The notes beneath the pieces were generated by a model. It saw nothing but the letters and a program-made list of their open reading frames with translations, was not told where the DNA came from and did no database searches. A stretch of DNA of 64,000 nt from Ceratothoa steindachneri (lineage: Eukaryota; Arthropoda; Malacostraca; Isopoda; Cymothoidae): the NCBI GenBank assembly GCA_963969495.1, contig OZ018326.1, positions 150,751,806 through 150,815,805 on the forward strand, written 5' to 3'. Positions 23,401 through 36,189 of this stretch are shown one piece after another; the stretch's first letter is position 1; the number at the start of each line of letters is the position of its first letter. The position numbers and the translations under genes are program-made.

Positions 23401-24528
23401 GATACATATTTATTTACTCACGATGAAATTACTCTTTGATTTGATCACAAGGAGAATGCGAAATTTGGAATATTGCTTTGAATGGCCTCTCACTTTCAAT
23501 ATGTTAATTCAATTAAACCCAACATAAAGGTTGTCAACTTCACCTTTCAACTACTCAACTCACGACAGATATTTGAAGGGGTGGTGGCTGGTAGTTCTAC
23601 ATCATTGACTCACGATGATCTCACTCTTATCTTTTTAAAAACACACATCAGCCAGCCGTGAAATAAGACATAGTAATCACCCCCAAACCGTATTCGCTTT
23701 CCTACATAATTCATTACCTTCATCCTCTTCGATTCTTCAACTTTGCTTTTATCTTAATTAATTTTGTTTCCCCAGACGAGGTTCTCCTTAATTTTCCTCT
23801 GAAATTTTATATTCGCCAAGCTGCAATTAAACCTTTATCGATGTGTTAGTTCAACATCTGGAGAAGATCTATGGCGACCTCCGATTATACAATAAATAAC
23901 TCACACCCGACGAAATTGTGATCTATTAATGAAATATATATTGTTTCTTCGTAATCCAGCTTCTTTGTGTTTTGACTCATTAATTAGTGGTCCCCCAAAA
24001 TGTCGAGGTAGAGCAAACTTTCACTTCAATTTCCCATGGTGTGTTCCTTTGACTCCACTTCTGTTAAATATCCACAATTTCATCTTAAACAATAGGTTGT
24101 ATAGTATATTTTCAACAACACCCTAGGACTAATGGATTCACTTCTATTTAGTAGCCTATGAGCAATGAGATTATAGATATTCTGGTTATTTGGCCATTTT
24201 AGATGGAAACAATGAATTAGAGTCTGATCCGGGAATTAAATTTGGCTATTTCTTAAAAAGATGACAAATTTCATTACTAACTGTAAAAATAGGAGAGTAG
24301 GTGCCTTGTTGGAGAAAAGCTAAATGTTTGCCCCAACCTGAAACTTTACTAACAAAACTGCTAATATATTATCATCACAGAATGGAGGCAAGAGGTTTGG
24401 AATGCATTTCGTGAATATGTTTATGGAATGATCCAAGGAAACGTTTCTTGAGAGGAATAAATGCAATTTATCTGAATACCAGCAAGGTGTTTCCCTCTGT
24501 AGCACATGAGCTATTTAAAAAAAGGTCT
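20451..24528. other. AT-rich DNA, no gene or element supported
   Basis: About 4 kb with only short chance frames. I found no inverted ends, tandem arrays or protein motifs that I would defend. Confidence 0.5.
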
Positions 24529-24589
24529 GCTGACCAGAAGTCACGTGCTCTCACTTATTGTTATTCGTGAACTTACGACCTTCAAAACA

Positions 24590-24960
24590 TTTAATAATTC
24601 CAGGACTAACCTAGGGAGGACCTTGGAAATTAAATCATTCGAAAGATAATGTAAAACAACATAAGAGTTTCAAATTTTGTTAGAATCAGCCAAAATGTTA
24701 TGATGTTATTGCCAAATAATTCTCAGGCTAACCTTGGGAAGACACGCTATTATATCATCCGAAAGAGAATGTAAACAACATAAGGATTTCAAATTTCGTT
24801 AGAATCAGCCGAATATTTTTGAAGTTATCGCCAAATAATTTCGCGGCTAACGTTGGGAGGACCTTGGCAATTAGAGCATTCGAAAGAGAATGTACGAGTA
24901 AAACAAATTAAGGGCTAGAGATTCCATTAGGATCGGCAGAATAGTTACAATGTTATTACC
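24590..24960 (-). repeat. Left tandem array, about 3 units of ~128 bp
   Basis: Units carry CATTCGAAAGAGAATGT, CAACATAAG, TTTCAAATTTCGTTAGAATC, TTATTGCCAAATAATT and GGCTAACSTTGGGAGGAC. They are in inverse orientation to the right array and diverged by roughly 10-20% by eye. Confidence 0.85.
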
Positions 24961-25312
24961 AAAATAAGAAAAAACAAAATGGGAACCGAACGACTGTCTA
25001 AAAATCTGTGTCCCATGGCATTTAGGAAAACATTTTTATTTAACGAAGGAGGTGAGACGCTGTAGCTTGAGATAATTTACACACAGCTGCTTAAACATAA
25101 AATGGCAGCAAATACACAGATGAAGAAAAAATATAATAATCATGAATAAGAGGAATCTGAAAAATAATTTGAGTGACGGCGATTGCACGAGCAAATTTTT
25201 AGTCGCGTGTGAGTCTAGTCTCAGACAACTCTACATCTCACTCTGTCGGTCGATCGGACGGTCGGTCTCTGTTTTGCTTTTTTTTTGTTTTTGTAATAAC
25301 ATTGTAACTCTC

Positions 25313-26190
25313 CGGTCGATTCTATCGAAATTTGAAGCTTTATGTGGTTTAATATTCCCTTTCAAATGATATAATTGCCAAATTCCTCCCAAATTTAGCC
25401 CGGGATTATTTGGTGGGAGGGGCAATAACATCCTAGCTATTCGGACGATTCTAACGAAATTTGAAACCCTTATGTTGTTTTACATTCTCTTTCGAATGAT
25501 ATAATACCCAAAGTCCTCCAAATGTTAACCCGAGAATTATTTTGTTTTGGCTATATTATCATAACTATTAGGCCAATTCTAATGGAATTTGAAACACTTA
25601 TGTTGTTTCACATTATTTTTCGAATGACATAATTGTCAAACTCCTACCAAGGTTAGCCCAGGAATTATTTTGTTTTGGCAATAACATCATTACTTTTCGG
25701 CCAATTTTAACGAAATTTAAAACTCTCATGTTGTTTTACATTTTCTTTCGAATGGTGTAATTGCCAAGGTCTCCCCAAGGTTAGCCCTGGAATTATTTTG
25801 TTTTGGCAATAATATCATAACTATTCACCGATTCTAACGAAATTTGAAACCTTTATGTTGTTTTACATTTTCTTTCAAATGCTATATTAATTGCTAAGGT
25901 CCTACCAAGGTTAGCCCGGCAACTATTTGGAAATAACATCATAACTATTAGACAGATTCTAGCGAAATTTGAAACCCTTATGTTGTTTTACATTTTCTTT
26001 CGAATGATATAATTGCCAAAGCCCTCCCACGGTTATCCCATGAATATTTTCATTTCGGCAATGACATCATAAATATTCGGCCGATTCTAATTAAATTTGA
26101 AAGCTTTATATTGTTTGCATTCTATTTCGAATAATCGAATTGCCATAGTCTTCCCAAGGTTAGTCCGGGAATTATTTATAGTTTTGAAGG
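25313..26190 (+). repeat. Right tandem array, 7 units of ~128 bp
   Basis: Units begin near 25313, 25442, 25570, 25698, 25826, 25950 and 26078. Each contains GATTCTAACGAAATTTGAAA, TATGTTGTTTTACATT, CTTTCGAATGATATAATTGC, CCAAGGTTAGCCC and TTTTGGCAATAACATCATAA in the same order. Confidence 0.9.
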
Positions 26191-26241
26191 TCGTAAGGTC
26201 ATCAATCCGTATAGGTGAGAGCTCGCGACATTTTGGTCAGC

Positions 26242-28330
26242 ATAACTTGTTTTTGTCCTGATTACTGGGTCCTGGCGGGTATTTGAGAAACTAGAGAAGA
26301 ACTAAGTATAAAGAGCAAAACACCAAAATATGGAAAAGAACCATATTTCAATCTTCATCGAAACATAAAGAATGAATTAAAACTTAAGATTCAACCATAC
26401 AGGAAGGAATTTTCAAAATAGCAGACAAAAAATTAATATATTCAGGAGTAAAATAACCTCGCTGCTTCACAATTTCTTTTACCAATTTACTGAAATCATC
26501 GATTTACTTTTTGTACAGATCAATTAACCTCCATAAAATGATACAAGTTATGAATCAAAGGCTTCGTTATCATTAACGTTATTAATGCAGAAATGATTGC
26601 ATAGAAATAATGAAAGAAATTAATTAGAAGCAAATGCCCAGAAAATATGGTGTGGTAGAATTGCCCAAGTAAGGCTTCACACTTTATCATAGACGAGACG
26701 ACAATCATTAATTAACTTAATATAGAGATTGATACAAAATTGATTGTGTTTGTGATTGGACTCAGTTAAATTGTGCATTGTGTATTTTCCCTTAGTGATG
26801 TTCCAAGTTATGGCTGTTAACATTTCTCAATACTACAGTTATTTCACCAAACAGAATATTAATTTCTGTTGATAAAACCTAAAGATATGTGTTAGTTATT
26901 GCATTGTACCTGGTGTAAGCAGACGCATTCGAATGCTTTGAATAACCAATTTCTCATCTTAGGTCTGTAATCGTGTAATCAAGAAGGTTTTTTGGATGTG
27001 AAATTTTAACAATTTTGTATTAATATACATTCAACACATATACAAGTAAAAGGAGTATCATGTAAGGATAGAACACTATTAATTTAATAGCATATTTTAA
27101 GCCTAGTAGATGCAATTTCAAATAAGTCTAAACAATTTAATGCTTACTATTGCTAAAACCGCAGCGCTTTTTGAAACCAACGACAATATTTTTGTAATCC
27201 AAATTCAAAGGAACTTAAAATTAGATTAAATCGGAAAAAATAACCTTTTAAGTTCTCATAAATTGCAAAACGGTGAACACAAGATGTTCGAAATACCCCT
27301 AAGCAATGTGACATTACGTCTGAAGAAAGATCTCGATTACAAATCATTGCAGCACGCAAAGACATCAAATTTATGCAGGGTTTGTGTCTAAACGTTGATT
27401 GAAGCCATCAAATTGTCGTAAATCATCACATCATCACCGAGATTATCTTCTTCCGCTCTTAACTTCTTTACTCCCATTATTAAATCAGGCTGCGGATACG
27501 ATAAGGCTCATTCCTGTCTCAAATCTTCTGATTTACTCCCCTGTCTTTATTCTTGAGCCAAGTCCTAGTGTTTCGACCAGTACTTTACAATGACATCACT
27601 TTCCCTCTCAAATAACCTTTAATTTTCTCATTACGAACAAGTATTATTAGGCTCCTCTCTCATATCATTTCTTTAAAATCTCTCATAATTCGATTTTACT
27701 TTTAATTTCCGATTAATTCTATTATTTGTGTTAATCTTCCGATCCATTTCAATATCCTTATACTTTTTAAAGGTGATTTCATTTATTAAGTCTCATTGTT
27801 GATTACCTTCGACCTATACATTATTGCCAGATTTGCTCCTGTTTTATGCAACTTTTCCTTCAGTTGCTTTTAATCTATTTCATGTTGAAAAATAGTAGTA
27901 ATATACTTTTAAAATTCATAGAGCAAAGAAAGAAAAATGTAGGATTCATAAAGAACTTGTCAATTCAAATTAACAATACTGCATTGTGTATTGTAAAATA
28001 TTAAATACAAAATCTGTTAATTTTCTATATTATATCTTATAAAGCTTTTATCTAAATGTATCTTTAAATCCTCACCTCCCTAATTGCGGGTAGGAAAATT
28101 TTCTCCTACAGTTTTGGTCTCGCATAAGCAGAGGGCGACATACAACAGTCCTTGTGCATGCATAAAGTAAGACTGAAAAAACAAAACCCGTTGATGGGGT
28201 GGTATTCACCGGTTGAAGGTCTTTGTTACAGTCTCTATCCATCATTAAGTCCGCTATGATTTTACACCCTCTAAAGAGCCCATCTTGGTCCATACTCACG
28301 TTTACCTATTCAGCCAATCCAGAGTATTGT
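26242..28330. other. AT-rich DNA, no gene seen
   Basis: Only short frames without recognisable motifs. Confidence 0.5.
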
Positions 28331-29290
28331 TCATAAGGGCAGTCTTTATAAAGCTCACATTACTAGGAATACGCACAAAGGGAGCACCATGAGTGTACGT
28401 TTACTCCCCACTGCCAAAGATACATGTGCACTAACACCACACGCAATACTGAAACTCTAAAAAAACTAGACACACTAGTCACAAACATCATAAACGCACA
28501 CCAAGGCCAAACACTATTTTTCAGATGCAGATCATACGCAGAGAAATTAACTACACTTGGTACAAACTCATTGCTGTAAAAAAAACCTGACCAAACAGCA
28601 GAATCTATCATAAACACGCACTAAATACGCATACGAAGAAGCAGCCTATTATGGTTGTCATTATTCACCAAGGAACTCCTCACTCACCTCAGGTATGAGT
28701 ACAGCGAGTGGGTCATACAAGACCTGTATTTGAACCGCACCAAGCAATGGGCGACTATCACCTGCTCCGAGGAGCACCACACAAACACGTTGCTAGATCA
28801 AGGCAACGAGGTCTCTGGCACAATTAGATAAGAGGAGCACAAAGAACAACAACACAATATCAGGCCAAATCAGTGTCTTTGTTGCTAAGAACCGGAAACC
28901 CAAAGAATTACATTTCAAGCAGACAACATCTGTTCAAAAAGTAGTGTAAAAGGGTATTTTTACCCTGACTGGAAAAGTACTACCCTCTTCTGCATTAACT
29001 GCGGCAGCGACCATGACGCAGTAGCCATAAGGTGCCCTTACCAAATGCAGCCCACTCGGATACGGTTGCGTAATTGAGGAGGCTTTAATACTTACAGACA
29101 AACACACCTTCACCCTACCTATCCTCACCACTCCCACTGCTTCTCCCTGCCTCCGAATCCACTTCCGTCCCCCTCTTCCCCCAAAAAACTTCATTCGCCG
29201 CTGCTGCCGGAGCCACAGTGGCCACCCATGCGCCCACAGCCCCCATACCAACACACAATGCACACGCAGGCAAAAACCTGACGGCAAAAA
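28331..29290 (+). pseudogene. Jockey-like LINE ORF1 relic with zinc knuckle
   Basis: Base composition changes sharply here, to C-rich on the plus strand. One interrupted reading gives a nucleic-acid-binding ORF1-like protein. The best mark is CINCGSDHDAVAIRCP at 28991-29037, a CX2CX3HX6C knuckle of the type at the end of jockey-clade ORF1 proteins. It is preceded by YFYPDWKSTTLF and followed by a proline-rich tail encoded by runs of CCC and TCC. Many stops are present. I cannot place a start codon. Clade assignment is tentative. Confidence 0.5.
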
Positions 29291-31600
29291 AATTCTAAGT
29301 CAATCCAAATCCCAACTGACAGCCGTTCTCCTAACGGTAGCAAAGGATGTCGAGGGCGACCCATGTTTATATGCCAATGTCTTGAACCTTGCTCTAGGCA
29401 GAAATCGGAATTCAGTACATCGTCTATTCAAATGAAGTGTTCGCCCTAAAACATGAAAATAAAAACAAAAGACCAGCACTTCTTCCCACGCTATGGTGCA
29501 CGAATCCATTCCTACCTACTCTATCCTTCTCCAGATCTTCCTCCTCTTCCACTCACCCTGTATCCGATCCTACTCTCCCCAATCCCTTGGCCCCAGAGTC
29601 AGTTCCAGCACCTCTAACTGCCCCCACGTCTCGTTCCACTACCCCGTCATTCTACTATTCCTATCCCTCCTACATCTGTCCTCATCACTCCTCCCACTGT
29701 CCTCACCCTTCATCCCACTGCCCCCCACCTCTCATTCTACTGTCTCACCCTTCCCCTTCCCACTATTTACATTGCCTCTATTACCTCCTTAGCGTAGACT
29801 GCCCTTCCCCCACCTCCATCACGCTCCTGTGGTTCTCTCCTCCAAAGTAACCAGCACATATAAGGCTCACAAAATTCACACCCTTCCCTCCTTCCAACAA
29901 ACCCTTCTCTCTACAACAAAGACATGGGAAAGTCCTCGCGCCCACCCCCAATCTCATGCCGCAATGCCGAGAGATCAATTAAAGGAGAGCCGCTAAGGCA
30001 AAGACCGACTCACGCGCACTCCGTTCACGTCATAGATCGGTTTATTGTGGTACAATTAAACGTTCGCATTTGGCATGGTGTTCGCTACACTATCTCTCTC
30101 CAACTATGTATTAACACTCAAAGACCTTATGTATTACTCTTGGACTCTACCAGCATACATACTCCTTACATTTGACTTCACATTGAAGGCTATCACACTC
30201 TTTTTATTCGTAAAAAACATAGAGGACGACTATTTTCCAGCCTGGAAAGTACAAATGGACTCTTTCCCTATTCTAGGGGCCACTTACTATCGTCCAGCAA
30301 GACAAGAGCTATACATAAAACTCCCACTCCTGGCTCTATCAGACTAATTTTCCACTCTTCTTTGTGGTTAACCCGAATGCAGACCATCCTACACTACTTT
30401 TAAACACCGAAAATAATACAGCTACGTATCTGACCCACCGGTGACTTGCAGCGATTTCGCCTCGAGCACATCCGTCCGGCCTTCTCCAAATTCTTCGGAC
30501 ACCACGGAGCAAATACGTTCCGAGACATAGTCCTTTGCAATGAGTACGCTACAGAATTCAACACGCAAAGATTTAAGTCCCCACCAACTATATGGACCAC
30601 ATCGCTGTAGGCCTTAGAATATCATCTTATCCTAGCGGAATACCCATACCATCTCTCTAAGACTATACTTACACAAAATAAGGGGAGTTAAAGAGACAAC
30701 TAACCAGTTCATAACCGAACTCTCAAGGATGGCAACCATACACTCATAGAAAACCACTGAACTAGAAACATGAAAACAATAAACTCTGAATGCAACATTT
30801 ACACACCACGAAAGCCATAGCCAGGCCATAAAACTTTACATTTTCCATACACGCTAATTAAAATGCGCAACAACCACTACAAAAGACGACAGCACAACAT
30901 AACAGTCCTACCTGCTCGCATCCCAAAATGCCTGTAGCTGGATAGGAACCAGCAGTGGTGCGAGGAGACCGGCAATGTGGATGACGCTGTGCCTCACTTG
31001 TCCCGAACATTCCTTCTCATGATGAAGTGGGAGGAGGATGGTAGGCATGTCCACAATATTAATCACCCTACACTACAACAAATGCAAACTCACTGATACT
31101 AATGATATCATCAATGCATTCAAATTCCACAGGGACATGGTATACACACACAAACTACCCAAACCACACACACAAGAGCAATTCCAGGGAGGTTAGGATA
31201 TCGGGTCGGCTCCACGCTGATGAGCTTGGGCCAGCTCTCCTGGTACGAAATGAGGTGTTTGACTACTCTACCACTATAACCACCTATAATACCATCGAAG
31301 AATCAAAATACAATATCAAAACAACACCAAAAACGTGCCCTCGAACCATCTAGCGTCCCAGCCTGCCACCCACACCTATAAATCACCTTCTATAAAACAT
31401 TTCCCTAACACTTACACACATATTCAACACCTCACTCGCCTCTGAAATTTCCCACAACTATTTAAAACTACGCACAAAATACTAAACCGTGCATACACCC
31501 TAATCTACCCCAAACAACACGTTAAGATAACGCTGAGATATCCCACAGCTCTCGATTACCCGCAACCAAGACTTATACACACATGAGATGATAACAACAT
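29291..31600 (+). pseudogene. Probable downstream part of the same decayed LINE
   Basis: Composition stays like the upstream ORF1 relic and unlike the flanks, so the segment probably belongs to the same insertion and once held endonuclease and polymerase. I find only unconvincing fragments in any frame (for example NTFRDIVLCNEYATEFN near 30505-30555) and no catalytic motif. Confidence 0.3.
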
Positions 31601-32821
31601 AAATATCGCATTTCCTTGCCTCATGCCCACCCACCACCCGTCTAAAGCAATACCACTACCAAAGACACAATAAAACACGACGTTTTGGTATCTAGTCATC
31701 TAGATTGAACTCTTTCTATCTACTCTTAAGTTTTTCCGCAACATTTTCTCTCTTACTGCCCGATTTATGTGTTCACCACATTTATTCTTCTGCCATTTTT
31801 CTCCTTCCTGCTCTTTTCACCGCAGACCTTTTTCCGTTAATGAATGCAGGTATTATGTTTATCACTGTTAACCCTAAGACCAGTCATTCAACCATACCAG
31901 CATGATATTTTCCCACAGCCAAATGAAAATGGAGAGCCAAGGAAAGCAGTGATTTAAACGAAATCATGCATCTTATAATAAACAAACCGTTTATAGAAAT
32001 GGTAGGTTAATAGGACAATATTAAAGGAGAAGTAATTGGAGACGTTATGAGTGGCATTTGTAAGGCGATTCAAATATTTGGGCGTTTTATAAATTATTCA
32101 GACATAATTGGAATATGTATAAGAAAAGTGGAGAAGAAAAGCTCAATAGTTCATTTTGAATGAAAAAGACCCCGCAACTTCAAGTTAGAAAAAAAATGAA
32201 CTGCTACGAACAGCATCGGATCAACAAAGATCTTTCGGGTCGCATTCGACAAAAGTAATGGCGAGGAGTTAAAAAAAATGGCTAATTTATCATGTGTTAA
32301 ATATGACATTGGTCGACCTTCACTTGCCAAAAGACGAAAATCCTCTACAAATTATGAGTAGTTGTTAACCTCAATGTCTGTTAGTAAACCGGGACACTTT
32401 ATCACAGTTGTCTGAAAGAAATCCAAACATGAGAAAATCTGAAATACATAATTAAATAGAGGAAAAGACTGCTCTTACCTTCATGGATGGTTTGAGGACG
32501 GAATAAGTGTGGTGGAGATTTTATCTTGTTAAATATAATCAGATGTTGTAATTGTGTCTTGCGTGACTTATCCATGTGAATGACTCTAACTAAAAAAATA
32601 TAGACTGTGCTTACTGGTGGCAAGCGCAACCTGTTAGTCTTTTCCGAATCTAAGATGGAACTCGTAATATAAAAAAAAAATCCTATTTCAAAGTAAAGTC
32701 AAAATAAAACTGGTTCTTTTATTTTTAAAGTACGAGAAAGATGTGCGATGGAGTTTATCGGGATGCGAAAAAAACCTACCCATAAAATTGTGGAAGTATG
32801 TAATCATACAATAGGGAATGT
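31601..32821. other. No gene seen
   Basis: AT-rich sequence without recognisable motifs or repeats. Confidence 0.5.
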
Positions 32822-32987
32822 CATAAAAATAGACAAGAGAGACATAACTAAATTAGTAAATTAAAGGGCTAAGATTTAAAATGAACAATTTCGTTATTAA
32901 AAGGGTTATTTATAACGAAATTGTCCATTTTAAATCTTAGCCCTTTGATTTATTAATTTAGTTATGTTTCTCTTGTCTATTTTTATG
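32822..32987. repeat. Near-perfect palindrome, ~78-bp arms
   Basis: Left arm 32822-32898 and right arm 32910-32987 are reverse complements with only about four or five mismatches, around an 11-bp spacer (AAAAGGGTTAT). It would form a long hairpin. The high arm identity suggests recent origin or ongoing arm-to-arm conversion. No coding content. Confidence 0.9.
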
Positions 32988-33159
32988 TATTCACAATCGG
33001 ATATGTATGTATTTAGTTTAGTCACATAAATGTCTACATTATTTGCGCACAGGTTGTAATTTTCCCGAAGTAGACCTTATCTATTTGGTTTTATACTTCA
33101 CATCCATCCTTGATATTAACTTTCTATTTTGAGGTCTTTTTGTTGTAGATGGGCAAGGC

Positions 33160-33300
33160 ATTCCCTTTCTGTCTCACATATATATTTCCCCTTGTAAAAT
33201 ATTTCATTATTCCTTGATAATGAACTGAACAAGTTTGAAAGTACTTGGAATCCGCCTTTCATTTTCCTCTGGGAATTTTTGCATTTATTACTAAATAATA
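33160..33300 (+). repeat. Third copy of repeat family B
   Basis: Aligns with 9105-9240: CTGTCTCACATATATATTTCC, ATGAACTGAACAAGTTTG, AAAGTACTTGG, TTTCATTTTCC and TTTTTGCATTTATTAC follow in the same order as in the arm beside the piggyBac element. It starts less than 200 bp after the 32822-32987 palindrome, which may be part of the same element. Confidence 0.6.
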
Positions 33301-33346
33301 TAATTGACTAGAAGTGCAGGCATTTACTAAATGATAAAGAAGAAAG

Positions 33347-33372
33347 GCATGTGGCCGTGAATGGCCACATGC
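33347..33372. repeat. Perfect 10-bp inverted repeat, 6-base loop
   Basis: GCATGTGGCC, GTGAAT, GGCCACATGC. A strong small hairpin standing alone. Function unknown. Confidence 0.85.
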
Positions 33373-36160
33373 GAAGCTACCGTCTGACGTCATAAAGCCT
33401 AGATTGTAGCCCAAAATTGTATCTAGGAAACAGCGCCGTTCATCGTGCGCCCCTAAACTGATATATTACCAACTTGGCCATGAAGTTGAAAAAACTTCCA
33501 TCATTTTGAAATCCACTTCACCTATATCGGAGTAACATATTCAAAATTTAAATTACCCAATACCCAGATCTTAACAAATAGGGCTTGGTAAATAGATGAA
33601 CGATTAACATAGCAAAACAGAAATAGGCAACTAACTTCTAAGTCGTCATACCCTTGGATTAAATGAAATAATCAAAGCTGAAAAAGCGCATGGGCTTTGT
33701 GATGGAAAAGAGAAAAGGAGAAAAATGGCGCGGAGGGCAATAAAAATAGGTAAAAGTTTTGCTAAAAGAAGACACCTTTCAAAAAGAAATATTTTTCTAG
33801 TTTCTTACAGTATAAAACACGGAGTCTTTTGATTACGCCAAACAATTAATGATATCTGACTTTAATTTGTATGTCCATGCATAACCTTCGACTGTAATAA
33901 GTCCGGTGCTATTACCGGAGTGTTTTGATGTTAAAATCCTTGGTGGAAAGTAAAGTATTTTACAAGTTTTGATGGGCCAGAGAATGCACGACAGAAAAAT
34001 AACAAGGCATTAGTAAAGACAGGGGCTTCGAATCAAACCATTAATGATAGAAGTGAATAAGCGCCTTAGGAAAATGTTCAGGCGAGTGGGGACATGAATT
34101 TAGCAGACGAAGTTCGATAGAAGATAATCGAGTTCAAAGTTGGCTCTGAAGCGATTGTCAAAGGAAGCAGCAGCTTCAAGTCGAGGTAAGATAAAGAGCT
34201 ATTTCTTGTATCCTACCTACGAATAGGGAGTGAAGCATATCAAGATTGCTATCAGGAATTACAGACAAATGAAAGACGAGAGTGAATTAAATCTTAGTGA
34301 ACTCTATCTTGCTTATTTGTTTCGTTGTAGTCTACATGCAAAAATTCTGTTTACTTAGTCGATATTTTGTAGTAATCGATCAGGAGAATGAATGCTTGCT
34401 GTCAACTTTATCTAAGCATAATATAAGTTGAGTTTCTATCTAATGCAGAGACTTGTTTTATCGTTTGAGTATCTACAATCCGATTGCTTTTCCCTTTGGG
34501 AAGGGATTGATATCTAGTCTGGAATGTGATGGTTTACGTGTATGCATAATGTGAAATTGTCAGTATTAAATTAGCTTGAGAAAGAATTTTCGGATTGATC
34601 TATGGAGGAAAAGGTTTAGTGAAATTTATTCCTAGTGAAGTAAAAAGACTAGCGCCAAATCAATGTTAGATTCTAATACCTCGTAACAAAAAGACTTTTA
34701 GGTCTTTTAAAATAAAAATAGAACTCAATTTACAAATTCCTGACTATACCTTGAAAATACACATTAAATCTGATGCAACTGAAGAAAAGTAATTCTAAGC
34801 CAAGTGTCATTGCTCTTCTTAAGAAAATGAAACTACTATAGTATAATTATACATATAGACATAAATAGAAAATGCTTCAGTTAATGAGAGTAAATAAATG
34901 GAAAGGGACGGTGCACATAAATTCAGGTAGTACGAATAAAACTAGCCTGATTGTTATGGAACAAATCAAATAGAAGAAATAGTTTCTGATAAAAAACAAA
35001 ACCACCAGCCAACCAGCCTGAAGAAATAGCTGGTTGATTACAAATGAGAGAAAGAAAAAGAAAATTGAATCTTAGCGGCGTTCTTCTAGGTTACAAAGCA
35101 GTCTATGTTACTTCCTGAATGCAGTGTGGGTAAGACAAATGTGAAAAATAAGACCATAGCTTATTTACCAACGGCAGTGGATGGCCATCATAAGGTTAAC
35201 GAGAAGAGAGAATGCTATAGAAAAGTTGCTAGGATAAACATCGCATTCAAGTGGAAAAGTTTATGGCAAAAGCATATAGACGTCATAACCTAACTGGCAG
35301 ACATTTTCAGGTAAAATGAATTTGAAGCGACGAAGAAAAGGAAGAGTTGACGATGCAAAGAGGAAGATAATCGCATCTAACTCCTCAGCCAGGGGACTGA
35401 AAGCGAAAGAGGCAGCCCGAACTCAATGCTAATGTAACTGATATTTGTTGTTTCCTGGTAATGAAGGGGAAAAAATCGTATTGAGATTACTGTTATAAGA
35501 GAGGAACAGATTTTAGAAATGGGACAGTTATCTCTTCGGGAGTGGCCTAGACATTATTGCTTATTTGTAGTCTCTCTTCTATTACTGTTGGTATTCACCG
35601 CTTATCCATATGACCAGTGGATGGTATTTAATATTAGTCGATCATCATGCGTGAAGTCATTTATTTACTGTGTTTTTTTCTGATTTGTATTCAGCCTGGG
35701 AGTAATTGGATATTTATGAGTTTACAAATAAGACCACTTGAAGTTTTTTATCTTAGGGTTATTTCATTTTTTTTGTTATCTGAGATACAATCGTTTGCTA
35801 GTCTGGAATGAGGTGATTCTATTATTTGGAAGACATTGTTTACAAAGACGTTTTCTTTGATCTCAGACTTAGTCACCATTACAAAAGGAAGAACACTGGG
35901 GAAAAAAATTTCAACATTTTGTTTAATAACTTATATTTGACAGTTAATTTAACGTAATTTGGGTGAGTTGAGCACGAATATATACTTTGTTTTGCTCTAT
36001 CAGGTCATGATTTTGTTTAACACACTTCCTCTTTCATCATGTTAATAAAAAGGCTATTTTATCAATACTTGCTAAGTCTTTTTGCAGTTGCACATTATAA
36101 TTATAAATGTCTATTAGTACCGATTTAAACTAATTTTTGTTTTTTTATTTCAGATTTTGA
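33373..36160. other. No gene seen
   Basis: AT-rich with short frames. The last few hundred bases may hold the upstream region of the gene-like copy that follows, but no promoter can be marked. Confidence 0.5.
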
Positions 36161-36189
36161 AAATAAGGAATTGAAATACCTTTACAAAT

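Larger units (their letters stand above)
24529..26241. mobile_element. Foldback element with arms of ~128-bp tandem units
   Basis: The left end (GCTGACCAGAAGTCACG, then GCTCTCAC and ACTTACGACCTTC) recurs inverted at the right end (GAAGGTCGTAAG, GTGAGAGCTCGCGAC, TGGTCAGC), giving terminal inverted repeats of about 60 bp. Inside them the left arm holds about three tandem units and the right arm about seven units of the same ~128-bp sequence in opposite orientation, around a unique spacer (24961-25312). This is the architecture of Drosophila FB-type foldback transposons. No protein is encoded, so it must rely on enzymes from elsewhere. Confidence 0.85.

Noticed and set aside
25313..26190. Regular repeats that could suggest a CRISPR array
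   Set aside because: Units of 128 bp are contiguous with no spacers, lie in a foldback element and in a eukaryotic genome.
29437..29850. Pro/Ser-rich open frame as a host gene
   Set aside because: Low-complexity CT-rich sequence inside the decayed LINE; no conserved motif.
33347..33372. Hairpin as a transcription terminator
   Set aside because: Intrinsic terminators of this kind are bacterial and there is no gene beside it.
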